Source of the DNA: Hydrogenoanaerobacterium sp032017025
Lineage (GTDB): Bacteria > Bacillota > Clostridia > Oscillospirales > Ruminococcaceae
Length of the DNA stretch: 64,000 bases
Reading direction: 5' to 3'
Assembly: GCF_032017025.1 (NCBI RefSeq)
Contig: NZ_DALZQO010000001.1
Location: forward strand, 124,001 to 188,000
Shown in pieces: positions 32,170 to 40,588 of this stretch; the first letter of the stretch is position 1, and the number at the start of each line of letters is the position of its first letter. The notes beneath the pieces are model-generated. The model worked only from the letters and a program-made list of their open reading frames with translations. It had not been told where the DNA came from and did no database searches. Both the position numbers and the translations under genes were made by a program.

Positions 32170-35100
32170 TTACCTGTATGCCTGAACCGATATGGTTACG
32201 GTAGTGCCTTCACCCGGTGTGCTGCAAATATCCAGATTGGAGTTGCCCCATCTCCTTATACGCCTGCTCACATTAGAAATACCTACGCCTTTATTCGTAT
32301 AGTCCTCATTTTTCAAGTTGAGGATCGTTTCCTGCGACATGCCGATTCCTGTATCCTTTACTTCAAACAGAACAACTCCGTCACGCTGCTTGGCTGAGAT
32401 GGTTACACAGCCTCCGCCCTTTTGAAGCAGACCATGCTTGATTGCGTTTTCTACCAGGGGCTGAATGCAAAGGGGCGGAACCTCAAGCCCCAGCAGCATT
32501 GGGTCAACATCGTACTCCACACTTATTTTTTCACCAAAACGGGCTTTTTCTATTTGGGTATAGGCACTTATCATTTCAATTTCCCTCCGCAGAGGAATCA
32601 TCATCACCTTATTGTCCACCTCAAAGGTCAGCCGCAAGTACTTACTAAAATCGGTAAGAAGACTAGCTGCCTTTTTACCATCGGTGTAGCAGAAGGAAAC
32701 AATGGTGTTGATTGCATTATATAAAAAATGCGGCTTGATTTGCGCTTGTAAAAACGCAAGCTCACTTTTTATCGCATCCTCCATAGTTGTCTTCAGTGCA
32801 ATCAGCGTTCGTACCCTTGAAGCGATTTCTCTTTCTTCAAAGGGCTTAAATATAAAATCGTTCGCGCCGGCCGCCATACCTAAATTCAGATTGTAATTGC
32901 TATTTCCCACCGTAGACAGCAAAACGGGAAGCTCAATCAGCGAATATTTGTCTCTGATTTTTTTACAGATTGAAATTCCAGAGGTGCCGGGCATCATAAT
33001 GTCCAATATGACGAGGTCTATGCGATAATCTTCTATTTTCTTCAAGGCCTCATCTCCTGAAAAAGCCGTTAAAACGCGATATCCATCATGTTGCAGGATA
33101 GAAGATGCCGTACGCATATTAAACATCTCATCATCTACAACTAAAACCGTATGTTCCGCATCCTCGTGGCCTTCAGGTTTGTCAAAGGTTGCAAAAGCAT
33201 AATGAGGCTGTTCCTTTATAGGGATGTCTGCCACATAGCTTTTATCGGCCTTTTTTGCTGAGTAGGGCAAAGAAAAGATAAACAGGCTTCCTTTGTCAAT
33301 CTCCGACCACTCCAGCCAAAGCTTTCCGCCCATACGCTCAATCAACAAGCGTGAGAGATACAGCCCCAGCCCGATCCCCTGCAATTTTAAAGTAGTATAT
33401 GGATTAAAAATTTCCTCCCATTTCTCTTCCGGGATGCCACAGCCTGTATCTTGTACAGAAACAAACACTTTTTCGTCGAACCGTGTTGCAGAAAGCGTTA
33501 TCGTACCCTGCTCCATGCTTTTTACAGAATTCAGCAGTAGATTCCATAAAACCTGCCTAACCCTTCTTTCGTCTGCCCGCACCACGATGGATTGGTGAAT
33601 TGTACTGATGATAATTATTTTTTCATTGTGGATGTAGTTCCGAAAGCCTTCCAAAACCAATTCAACACAAATCCTAATATCAATTGGAGAGGCTGTAAGC
33701 ACAAGCTGGTCGTTGGTCAGCAGTGTGATATCCATCGTTGAATTCACAACATTTAATAATCTTAATGCAATATTTTTAGTGGCAGCGGCATCATAGATAT
33801 TTTCTTCCGCAGAATAAGTGCCTTTCTGGCTGCTTGCAAGGGCTGCTTCGGAAATATTTACAATACTGCCCAAAGGCGCTTTTAATTCGTAGGAGGTTTT
33901 TGTAATGAACTCATCTTTGACCTTGTCCATTTTGAGCATGTTATGGTAGTTTACACTAAAGCGAAATACCAAAAAAATCAGTGAAAAAATTGCAAAGATA
34001 CAAAATCCCGCTGACCCTACAGCCTGACTGGCCGTTAAACTCAATACACTCATAGAACCATTGATAAAGCTAATCGTCAAGCCACCCAGACAGAGCATGT
34101 AAAGTATGATATTAATTCTATCAGCCGAGCCAACCGGTACTTTTTTGTAAAAAGAGGCTAGCCTATATAGAATAAAAAGATAAGACCACAGGATTGCCAT
34201 ATGGCTGAAAACCAGTAGATTGCTGTACACAGAATAGGGCGTGACTACAGCAAGCACAATATAGGCTAAAAGCCCGATTAGGGTAGGTTTAAAAATATAA
34301 TTGGGGAATGCTTTTTCTTGGGAAGCATTGGTATAGACAATAATCGAAACCGCTACTCCGGTAAAGCTTATCACCTGTATTTTCGCAAAAATCTCAAACG
34401 ATATTGTAGAAATTAAACTGTAAAGCATCTTTTCACCGGTCGTTAAAAATACAAGGGACAGCAAAAAAAACTCAACAAAAGAAAAGAACATGCTTTTGCT
34501 TTTTTGAATGTAAAAAAACGTAAACAGATAATACAGTCCAAACAAAAAACAAAGGATAGCACCGGAAAGTTCTAATGAAGTTTTGATTGATCTTTGAAGG
34601 CTGATGTCTTCCTGCTCGCCTAAAAGAACGGTATACATCAACCCCCGTAAGGGAAAGTCGTAGTTTGCCGACTGAAGCAGGATTTCGATCTGATCATGAT
34701 CCGGGCTAAAATAGATATTGTAAGCTGCATTTTTCGGTTGATATTCATTTGCATTTAATGCAGGGGTTCCGCTTGAGCCTCTCAACTTGCCGTCTATGTA
34801 AAGCTTGTTGCTCATTTTGATATTATCAACGCGTAAGCCAAGATAATCTGTCTCGTGATTCGTAGCTACAACTAGGCGAAATGTTCTGGCACCCTTAGGG
34901 CTTAAAAAACCGCCGCTCTTACCACTAATACGCGTAGCGGTTGGATTCGCATAGCCCGTCAACTGCGGCTTTGGCGCTGCACTGTCGCTGAAATCCGCCG
35001 GTGACAGCAGCTGCCCGTCGTAGCATTCCCACTCACCCGAGAGCTTTACAAGCCCATCCTGCGAAAAGTTCCAGGCTGAAAGGTCAAGAAAGCCTTTTTG

Positions 35101-35202
35101 TGCGGCTGGGGCAGATTTTCTGTAAATCGGGTCAGAATAAGAGAGTAAGATAAAAAACAGAGTAATTGCAAAAACAATTATTAAGCTAATCCATTTTCGC
35201 AT
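32170..35202 (-). CDS. Hybrid sensor kinase: 7TMR-DISM, degenerate HisKA, ATPase, receiver, LytS-type kinase
   Basis: 1010 residues from ATG 35202 (GGAGG 11 bases upstream; the frame extends to 35331 without support). N-terminal signal/span, an extracytoplasmic jelly-roll (7TMR-DISM-type, about 50-190), seven spans (about 195-415), a HisKA-like helix FITKTSYELKAPLGS in which the phosphoacceptor His is Tyr (residue 438), a HATPase domain (GCGIPEEKWEEIF, GIGLGLYLSRLLIERMGG), a receiver (VLVVDDEMFN, LVILDIMMPG), then a second, LytS-type kinase with intact His in AQIKPHFLYNAINTI and its own HATPase (GIGMSQE, NKGVGISNVSRRI). The stop is 24 bp before the response regulator start. Signal unknown. 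Confidence 0.9.
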   Translation of the reverse strand: MRKWISLIIVFAITLFFILLSYSDPIYRKSAPAAQKGFLDLSAWNFSQDGLVKLSGEWECYDGQLLSPADFSDSAAPKPQLTGYANPTATRISGKSGGFLSPKGARTFRLVVATNHETDYLGLRVDNIKMSNKLYIDGKLRGSSGTPALNANEYQPKNAAYNIYFSPDHDQIEILLQSANYDFPLRGLMYTVLLGEQEDISLQRSIKTSLELSGAILCFLFGLYYLFTFFYIQKSKSMFFSFVEFFLLSLVFLTTGEKMLYSLISTISFEIFAKIQVISFTGVAVSIIVYTNASQEKAFPNYIFKPTLIGLLAYIVLAVVTPYSVYSNLLVFSHMAILWSYLFILYRLASFYKKVPVGSADRINIILYMLCLGGLTISFINGSMSVLSLTASQAVGSAGFCIFAIFSLIFLVFRFSVNYHNMLKMDKVKDEFITKTSYELKAPLGSIVNISEAALASSQKGTYSAEENIYDAAATKNIALRLLNVVNSTMDITLLTNDQLVLTASPIDIRICVELVLEGFRNYIHNEKIIIISTIHQSIVVRADERRVRQVLWNLLLNSVKSMEQGTITLSATRFDEKVFVSVQDTGCGIPEEKWEEIFNPYTTLKLQGIGLGLYLSRLLIERMGGKLWLEWSEIDKGSLFIFSLPYSAKKADKSYVADIPIKEQPHYAFATFDKPEGHEDAEHTVLVVDDEMFNMRTASSILQHDGYRVLTAFSGDEALKKIEDYRIDLVILDIMMPGTSGISICKKIRDKYSLIELPVLLSTVGNSNYNLNLGMAAGANDFIFKPFEEREIASRVRTLIALKTTMEDAIKSELAFLQAQIKPHFLYNAINTIVSFCYTDGKKAASLLTDFSKYLRLTFEVDNKVMMIPLRREIEMISAYTQIEKARFGEKISVEYDVDPMLLGLEVPPLCIQPLVENAIKHGLLQKGGGCVTISAKQRDGVVLFEVKDTGIGMSQETILNLKNEDYTNKGVGISNVSRRIRRWGNSNLDICSTPGEGTTVTISVQAYR

Positions 35203-35567
35203 TGGAAATATGCCCTCCATCCTATTTGCAGCAAAATTTTTCACCCCATACCCAAGCTGCATTTCAAAATTAAGCAAATTGGCTGCCCAGAAATCGTACA
35301 CTATGCGAAATGCTAAAAAACTACGCCTCAAAATGCACCGCTTGAGTAGAACAAACCATAAACAGCCTTTCGCCTAAATGCAAACTTTCGGCGGTAGTAC
35401 TCGGAGCTTTACCTTAGTTTATCACAAGAAATATCTGGCAAATTACTGTTGTAATGGTAGCATAAGCCATAAAAGAAAGCAATCGGTAAGCGCAATTATG
35501 AGTAGATACTTTTACATCTAAATTAGCTAAAATCGGTTCGTCACCTGTTAAATAGATGCAAAAAGCC

Positions 35568-35598
35568 CACGGCAGCTATTGTTGCCGTGAGCTTTAAA
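35568..35598 (-). terminator. Hairpin terminator
   Basis: AAAGCTCACGGCA / TGCCGTGGGCTTT with CTTTTTGC on the minus strand; the plus-strand tail is less T-rich. Confidence 0.7.
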
Positions 35599-36052
35599 TT
35601 TTAGTGTTTATAAAGGCTATAAATGACTACTGTTGCGCACCATTTATATAATTTTTATACAGGTTAAATCTCCTATCTTCATTTTGGTTCGAATACGCTT
35701 ACTGAGGATTACTTACAAAAACAAAAGCATTCTTGCAGTATAATGGAAGTAATCTATTCGTAAATTTGAGATAGCACCTTGCCTGTAAATAGGCACCCGC
35801 CTATCTTTCCATTGGACTCACCCTTCTTCTATTCTTTGTGTGGGCTCATCTGACTATTTCATTGGACTCAACCTTTATAATTCATTTTTACATGTTACCG
35901 GATATGCTATAAATGATACCAGATAAATGCTTATTCAGATGTTAACCTTCTCCTTACAAAACCTTACACCAATTTATGGCAACCGCCATTGAGCTAAAAG
36001 TAATGCGTTTTAACAAACATATAAAACGATAAAGCTTTCTGATTTGGTGAGG

Positions 36053-36130
36053 TTACGTTTCGAGATCGGCTGCGCATTCCGTTTGAAACACGCAGCCCGC
36101 AAACTGGACTGGTTCAGCTTCCGTGTACAT
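36053..36130 (-). CDS. Putative 25-residue peptide
   Basis: ATG 36130 with GAAAGGTGG eight bases upstream; frame ends TAA 36053-36055. It begins MYTEAEPVQFAGC and has cysteines at 13 and 19 of 25. The promoter 60 bp upstream is close to consensus. A 7-bp inverted repeat lies within the frame. I do not recognise it; translation is unproven and it may simply be part of a structured RNA. Confidence 0.3.
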   Translation of the reverse strand: MYTEAEPVQFAGCVFQTECAADLET

Positions 36131-36187
36131 TGGAATCGCCACCTTTCATGGAATGTTGTACTTGTTTATTCTTTCTTTTGTGTCTTT

Positions 36188-36216
36188 AATATAGCACATT
36201 TTATATGTAATGTCAA
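36188..36216 (-). promoter_or_regulatory. Minus-strand sigma-A promoter
   Basis: TTGACA (complement of 36211-36216), 17-bp spacer, TATATT (complement of 36188-36193). It points into the ORF-poor region. Confidence 0.8.
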
Positions 36217-36399
36217 TATATTTTTTAAATAATCTTAATATAATTTGTTAATATAGTATTAAAAATACTTTCCGGTTGACTTATACCTCATTTGTATTAT
36301 AATATGAAAGTAACAGAAATTCTGTGCAGCTTTTAAAGATTACCCGGCTGTACCGTTTCAATGAATTTGATGTGCTGCCATGCACAATGGAGGTTTATT

Positions 36400-36705
36400 A
36401 TGGACACCAATGAAGAGATGGAATTTGGACCGGATATCTTGACCTTGCAGGATGAGGAAGGCGTTGACCACGATTTTGAAGTGCTCGATACCTACGAGGA
36501 AGATGACAACCGTTACATCGCAGTTATCCCCGTGGAGGATGAGGAAACACTGGCGGAGGACGACGGTGAACTGATCGTTCTGAAAGTGGAAGCCGAAGGT
36601 GACGAGGAATTTTTGATTGCCATTGAAGATGAGGATGAATTCAACAATATCTCGGCAATCTTCATGGAGCGCCTTGAGGAGTTTTACGACTTTACCGAGG
36701 AATAA
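36400..36705 (+). CDS. DUF1292 family protein
   Basis: 101 residues from ATG 36400, with AATGGAGG upstream; an in-frame ATG at 36361 lacks a ribosome binding site. Highly acidic. The DUF1292 core ILTLQDEEGVDHDFEVLDTYEEDDNRYIAVIPV is visible, followed by VLKVEAEGDEEFLIAIEDEDEF, as in YrzB-like proteins of Firmicutes. In many Firmicutes this gene is next to ruvX, but here ruvX is 4 kb away. Cytosolic, function unknown. Confidence 0.88.
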   Translation: MDTNEEMEFGPDILTLQDEEGVDHDFEVLDTYEEDDNRYIAVIPVEDEETLAEDDGELIVLKVEAEGDEEFLIAIEDEDEFNNISAIFMERLEEFYDFTEE

Positions 36706-36806
36706 ACCATTCTAACAGAATAACAACAAAGCATTGTCTCCTGCCTTGTACGATATGTATGGTATTTATAATCCAACACTTATTAAAAGGGATTCCGGAC
36801 TCTTTC

Positions 36807-36816
36807 NNNNNNNNNN
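36807..36816. other. Assembly gap (10 N)
   Basis: Ten N in the intergenic region between the DUF1292 gene and tcdA. Given the other gap's apparent mis-sizing, the true length is uncertain. Confidence 0.99.
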
Positions 36817-36882
36817 CTAACGGCAAGGCGGGATATAATATTATTTGGACCATGTAACTTTTTACAAGTGAGGGAAACCCGT

Positions 36883-37608
36883 TTGATTGAATTCTTAAAG
36901 CGCTCCGCCCTGCTTTTGGGCGAAGATAATATGAACACCCTGCAAAACCTGCGGGTAGCGGTAATTGGGCTGGGCGGCGTAGGCTGCGCAGCTGCCGAAG
37001 CGGTTTGCCGTGCGGGTGTAGGCCATTTACTGCTGGTGGATCATGACACGGTGGATATCACCAACCTGAATCGCCAGATTTTTTATACACAAGAACATGT
37101 GGGTATGAAAAAAAGCATACTTGCACAAAAGCGTTTGCTAGCGATCAACCCCGAAGCGGATATTCAGTCTGCCGACTGTTTTTACCTGCCCGATAACAGC
37201 AGCGCTGTATTTGATTTTGCACCTGATTATATTATAGATGCAATTGATACGGTAACCGCAAAGCTGCATCTCGCCGAAACCTGCCTTGCAAAAAATGTTC
37301 GCTTAATCTCCTGCCTGGGTACGGGTAACCGTTTAAACCCCACACAGCTGAAGGTTGGTGACATTGCGGACACAGCGGGCAGCGGCTGCCGCCTTGCGAG
37401 CGTGATTCGCCGTGAACTCAGAAAGCGCGGCGTCCCTAGCCTTAAGGTGGTTTTTTCGGACGAACCTGCGGCAAAGGTGCTGGCAAGCAGTGCAAACGGC
37501 AAACACAGCCCGGGGAGTATCTCGTTTGTACCGCCGGTTGCGGGGTACATTCTTGCATCGGAAGTTATAAAGGATAGTATCGAGATGGATAAATCGAATT
37601 TGGTTTGA
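36883..37608 (+). CDS. tcdA: tRNA threonylcarbamoyladenosine dehydratase (ThiF/E1 family)
   Basis: About 241 residues from TTG 36883 (GTGAGGGA eight bases upstream); a GTG at 36868 overlaps that site. ThiF-type Rossmann fold: nucleotide motif VAVIGLGGVGCAAAEAVCRAGVG, LLLVDHDTVDITNLNRQ, then DYIIDAIDTVTAKLHL and the C-terminal SVIRRELRKRG. This pattern matches TcdA/CsdL, which uses ATP to cyclise t6A37 to ct6A. No catalytic Cys for ubiquitin-like transfer is needed. Upstream of an aldo-keto reductase with 27 bp between. Confidence 0.9.
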   Translation: MIEFLKRSALLLGEDNMNTLQNLRVAVIGLGGVGCAAAEAVCRAGVGHLLLVDHDTVDITNLNRQIFYTQEHVGMKKSILAQKRLLAINPEADIQSADCFYLPDNSSAVFDFAPDYIIDAIDTVTAKLHLAETCLAKNVRLISCLGTGNRLNPTQLKVGDIADTAGSGCRLASVIRRELRKRGVPSLKVVFSDEPAAKVLASSANGKHSPGSISFVPPVAGYILASEVIKDSIEMDKSNLV

Positions 37609-37635
37609 CCTATCATTGAATATGAGGTGACTGCT

Positions 37636-38556
37636 TTGAATAAAGTAAATCTCGGCAAATCGGGACTCATGGCATCTGAAATTACACTGGGCTGCATGAG
37701 GATGAATAAGCTTTCTGTAAAAGAATCGGAAACTATGATTCGTACTGCGCTGGACGAGGGTGTTGATTTTTTTGATCATGCCACTGTTTACGGCTCCGGC
37801 GAGTGTGAAGAGCTGTTTGGCAAAGCAGTGGATCTTAAATCTTCACTGCGCGATGAAATGATTATTCAGTCGAAAATCGGCATTCGCCGCGGTGCTTACT
37901 TCGATTTTTCAAAAGAGTATTTGATCGACTCGGTAGACGGTTCACTGAAAAGGCTGGGAACCGACCACCTCGACGTGGTTTTACTGCACCGCCCCGATGC
38001 TTTGATGGAGCCTGAAGAGGTTGCAGAGGCATTTACGCATATGAAGGCCACGGGCAAGGTTCGCTACTTTGGTGTCAGCAATCTGCCCCCCATGACCATT
38101 GAGCTGCTGAATAAGTATTTGACCGATAAGCTGATCGTCAACCAACTGCAGTTTTCCATCACCAATTGCAGTATGGTTGCTTCTACGCTCACCATGAACA
38201 TGGAGATCCCCTCTTCTGTTGACCGCGACAACGGTATACTGGACTACTGCCGTCTCAAGGACATTACCATTCAGGCATGGAGCCCATTCCAGTACGGCTT
38301 TTTTGATGGTGTCTTTCTCGACAACGAAAAATTTCCCGAGCTGAACAAAGTGATCGATCGCATCGCTCAGGCACATCAAGTCACGAACAGTGCTATCGCT
38401 GTCGCCTGGATTTTGCGCCACCCCGCAAAAATGCAGACTATTGTAGGTACCATGAATACAAGCCGCCTACGGGATATTTGCAAGGCATCTGGCGTAAAGC
38501 TTACCCGCGAGGAGTGGTACGATATCTACAAGGCTGCCGGTAACATGGTGCCCTAG
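37636..38556 (+). CDS. Aldo/keto reductase (YdhF-like)
   Basis: 306 residues from TTG 37636, six bases after GAGGTG. (beta/alpha)8 barrel with the catalytic tetrad Asp and Tyr in GVDFFDHATVYGSGE, Lys in IIQSKIGIR and His in VVLLHRPDA, and the NADPH-binding segment near VGTMNTSRLRDI. YdhF-type oxidoreductases reduce carbonyls; the natural substrate is unknown. Probably co-transcribed with tcdA; followed by a strong terminator. Confidence 0.9.
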   Translation: MNKVNLGKSGLMASEITLGCMRMNKLSVKESETMIRTALDEGVDFFDHATVYGSGECEELFGKAVDLKSSLRDEMIIQSKIGIRRGAYFDFSKEYLIDSVDGSLKRLGTDHLDVVLLHRPDALMEPEEVAEAFTHMKATGKVRYFGVSNLPPMTIELLNKYLTDKLIVNQLQFSITNCSMVASTLTMNMEIPSSVDRDNGILDYCRLKDITIQAWSPFQYGFFDGVFLDNEKFPELNKVIDRIAQAHQVTNSAIAVAWILRHPAKMQTIVGTMNTSRLRDICKASGVKLTREEWYDIYKAAGNMVP

Positions 38557-38611
38557 CAGTGAGACAATACCAGCCTATTTTCAAGCAGGTTGCGTTGCAG
38601 CAGGTATAATC

Positions 38612-38652
38612 AAATAAGACCTATGGAACACTGTTTCATAGGTCTTATTTTT
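38612..38652 (+). terminator. Terminator of tcdA-AKR unit
   Basis: AAATAAGACCTATG / CATAGGTCTTATTT long stem with T7 tail. Confidence 0.93.
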
Positions 38653-38705
38653 TTGCTGACAAAAAGGTGCTACAGCCGAACCAATTAAGCACAGGGGGAT
38701 AAGGA

Positions 38706-39056
38706 ATGAACTTGATCATGCATGCCTTGGCAGGGGCATCTATCGGAGTGCTTAACGGCCTGTTTGGTGCAGGCGGCGGCATTGTAGCGGTAAGCTTTTT
38801 AAAGAAGCTGGATGGGGAGGCAAAATCTGCCCATGCCACCGCCATTTTGATTACGCTGTTTTTGTCGGCGGCAAGCTCTTATATGTATGTTACACGCGGC
38901 AATGTAACATTTTCAGACGCGCTGCCCTATTTGCCCGGGGGTATCATCGGGGCAGTGGTGGGTGCGCTGTTTTTAAAGAAAATCCCTGACTTTTGGCTGA
39001 GAAAGGTGTTTGCTGTGTTTATCCTTTATTCTGCAACACGGTTACTGTTTCGATGA
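38706..39056 (+). CDS. TSUP (TauE/SafE) family transporter, first half
   Basis: 116 residues, half the usual length of about 250. Four predicted spans; starts with the TSUP signature ASIGVLNGLFGAGGGIVAVSFL, and PYLPGGIIGAVVGALFL later. The stop overlaps the start of a second half-size TSUP gene (ATGA at 39053-39056). The two products probably form a heteromeric exporter of sulfite, sulfonates or another small anion; the substrate is not evident. Confidence 0.85.
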   Translation: MNLIMHALAGASIGVLNGLFGAGGGIVAVSFLKKLDGEAKSAHATAILITLFLSAASSYMYVTRGNVTFSDALPYLPGGIIGAVVGALFLKKIPDFWLRKVFAVFILYSATRLLFR

Positions 39057-39430
39057 ACGGAATTTGGATTTTTATCTCTTCCCTGCTTGCCGGGATTGCC
39101 GCATCCATGGGCGTAGGGGGCGGAGCCATTTTGCTGCTGTACCTCACCGCATTTGTGGGGATAAATCAGCTTAACGCACAGGGCATAAACCTCATCTTTT
39201 TTATTCCTATCGCAATCATTGCGGTATGCATTCACGCAAAAAACAAGTTCATCAACTATAAATCGGCTTTTATTTGTATTGCTTTCGGTCTGCTTGGGGT
39301 GTGGGCTGGGTTGTGGCTGACCGGTGTCATCCGTGAGGAGCTGCTTAGCAAGCTGTTTGCTCTTCTTTTACTTTACATGGGTATTCGTGAACTGCTTGCA
39401 AAAGACAAGAAAAAAGAGAAGGACGGATAA
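39053..39430 (+). CDS. TSUP (TauE/SafE) family transporter, second half
   Basis: 125 residues from ATG 39053 (an upstream in-frame start at 38993 would overlap the first half by 64 bp). Four spans with LLAGIAASMGVGGGAILLLYL at the start (second TSUP repeat signature) and GLLGVWAGLWLTG; Lys-rich C-terminus. Translationally coupled to the preceding half. The terminator stem begins inside its last codons. Confidence 0.85.
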   Translation: MNGIWIFISSLLAGIAASMGVGGGAILLLYLTAFVGINQLNAQGINLIFFIPIAIIAVCIHAKNKFINYKSAFICIAFGLLGVWAGLWLTGVIREELLSKLFALLLLYMGIRELLAKDKKKEKDG

Positions 39431-39451
39431 CCTCCGCCCTTCTTTTTTCTA
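39415..39451 (+). terminator. Terminator of the TSUP pair
   Basis: AGAAGG-x-CGGA / TCCG-x-CCTTCT stem with T6, overlapping the end of the second gene. Confidence 0.8.
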
Positions 39452-39482
39452 TATTCCTGGTGATTGCTCTCATAACACAACT

Positions 39483-39995
39483 TTATTCATAAATTGCTTT
39501 GACTAAAAACTTTTCGGTATTAGAAGTTCTGGCAATATCTTTATTATATACAATTACCCAAATGTGCCCCTTAAAACCATGATCAGGTTGCCAACTGGTT
39601 CTTTCCGTGTTTTTCCAATTAAAATATCCCCAACGAAAAGGAGGGCGAGAAGAAATACACCTTTGGAGGCTATAGCTATCTGCATTTGATGGCTTTGCAG
39701 GCTCTGCTACTGTTGTATCAGCCAACTCTGTACCTTGTTGATCAGCCGGTTCTTCTACAGGCTCTACATAAAATTCAACTCTTGTGCAAATGCCTTTCAC
39801 CTCTACCTCAATTATATTTTTACTGTTCAGCTTTACCCAGCCATCTTCTATAGGCAAGGGATTTAATTCATCATCAAGTACTTTAACCGAAGTAATGGTG
39901 GGTACGCTTAAACTACCTCGAATTAGAAAGAAACAAGCTAATACGAAACAGATACCTAAAAAAACAACGGAAATAATGCAAACTTTTTTCTGCAT
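39483..39995 (-). CDS. Hypothetical membrane-anchored protein
   Basis: 170 residues. One N-terminal span (about 5-27, VCIISVVFLGICFVLACFFLI) with no clean lipobox, then an extracytoplasmic domain starting VPTITSVKVLDDELNPLPI, a Pro/Glu/Ala-rich linker (about 80-105) and an aromatic-rich end (FRWGYFNWKNTERTSW, GHIWVIVYNKD). The first part resembles an Ig-like beta domain, which is inference. I do not recognise the family. Monocistronic; base use is more AT-rich than the neighbouring housekeeping genes. Confidence 0.6.
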   Translation of the reverse strand: MQKKVCIISVVFLGICFVLACFFLIRGSLSVPTITSVKVLDDELNPLPIEDGWVKLNSKNIIEVEVKGICTRVEFYVEPVEEPADQQGTELADTTVAEPAKPSNADSYSLQRCISSRPPFRWGYFNWKNTERTSWQPDHGFKGHIWVIVYNKDIARTSNTEKFLVKAIYE

Positions 39996-40112
39996 AAAAT
40001 ATTTCCTTTCTTAGTAGCAAAATAGAAATACCCTCTGTTTTTTGCTGGTATATTACATGCAGCAGATGCCGTCTTACTTTGTGAGGCCCTAAAAATTCTG
40101 TTTTTGTTTTAA

Positions 40113-40586
40113 TTAATAGCCTTCTACCCTGCGCTGTTTGCGCAATTCATGGCGACGCTCACCCGACGCCCACTCGGCGCGCTCCGTTTCGGTTTCAAGA
40201 ATCAGCCCCGGCACCTCGGTGGGGTTCTCCTTTTCATCGAGAGCCACCATCACCAAATAAGCACGGTTGACTGCACGGCGAAAGCCGCCCAAATCCTCTA
40301 CATAAGTATCTACACGCACCTCCATTGACGTTCTGCCTACATGGGTAATGCGCCCAATAAGCACCAGCGTTTCGTTGGCATACGCACCCGCCTTAAACTG
40401 GAGATTGTCAATCGCTGCGGTAATGACGTTACAGCCCGAATGGCGGCGTGCAACCACACCTGCAACAACGTCAATCCACTCCACAAGCTGGCCGCCAAAC
40501 AGCCGACCGGCGCCGTTGATGTGTTCGGGCATTAAAATTTGTATTTGTTCGGTTCTGGAATCGGATACGTGCTTTGGTTGTCTCAT
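40113..40586 (-). CDS. Acyl-CoA thioesterase (hotdog fold, YkhA/YciA type)
   Basis: 157 residues from ATG 40586, two bases after the ruvX stop, with AAGGAAG upstream inside ruvX. Hotdog fold with the family motif NGAGRLFGGQLVEWIDVVAG, then ITAAIDNLQFKAGAYANETL and SMEVRVDTYVED. Hydrolyses acyl-CoAs, maintaining free CoA pools; chain-length preference is unknown. Last gene of a three-gene operon (phosphatase, ruvX, thioesterase). Confidence 0.9.
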   Translation of the reverse strand: MRQPKHVSDSRTEQIQILMPEHINGAGRLFGGQLVEWIDVVAGVVARRHSGCNVITAAIDNLQFKAGAYANETLVLIGRITHVGRTSMEVRVDTYVEDLGGFRRAVNRAYLVMVALDEKENPTEVPGLILETETERAEWASGERRHELRKQRRVEGY

Positions 40587-40588
40587 AA

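Larger units (their letters stand above)
35568..36181 (-). ncRNA. Candidate transcript of about 610 nt without a long ORF
   Basis: Bounded by a consensus-like minus-strand promoter (36188-36216) and a terminator-like hairpin with stem GCTCACGGCA/TGCCGTGGGC and TTTTT (35568-35598). The interval has no ORF above 60 codons on this strand, but has a nested hairpin at 35769-35806 (AGATAG/CTATCT outside, TGCCT/AGGCA inside), a GGCTGCG/CGCAGCC stem near 36069-36102, and three related motifs GGT..(A/G)TCCAATG. It may be a structured RNA, a mRNA for tiny peptides, or decayed DNA. No known RNA family was recognised. The rest of 35203-36399 shows nothing else. Confidence 0.3.

Noticed and set aside
36044..36232. 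Plus-strand 62-codon ORF
   Set aside because: No ribosome binding site, low-complexity composition and opposite to the strong minus-strand promoter.
38706..39430. Frameshifted single TSUP gene
   Set aside because: The second half has its own ATG in an ATGA overlap and both halves are complete four-span repeats, so two genes are more likely.
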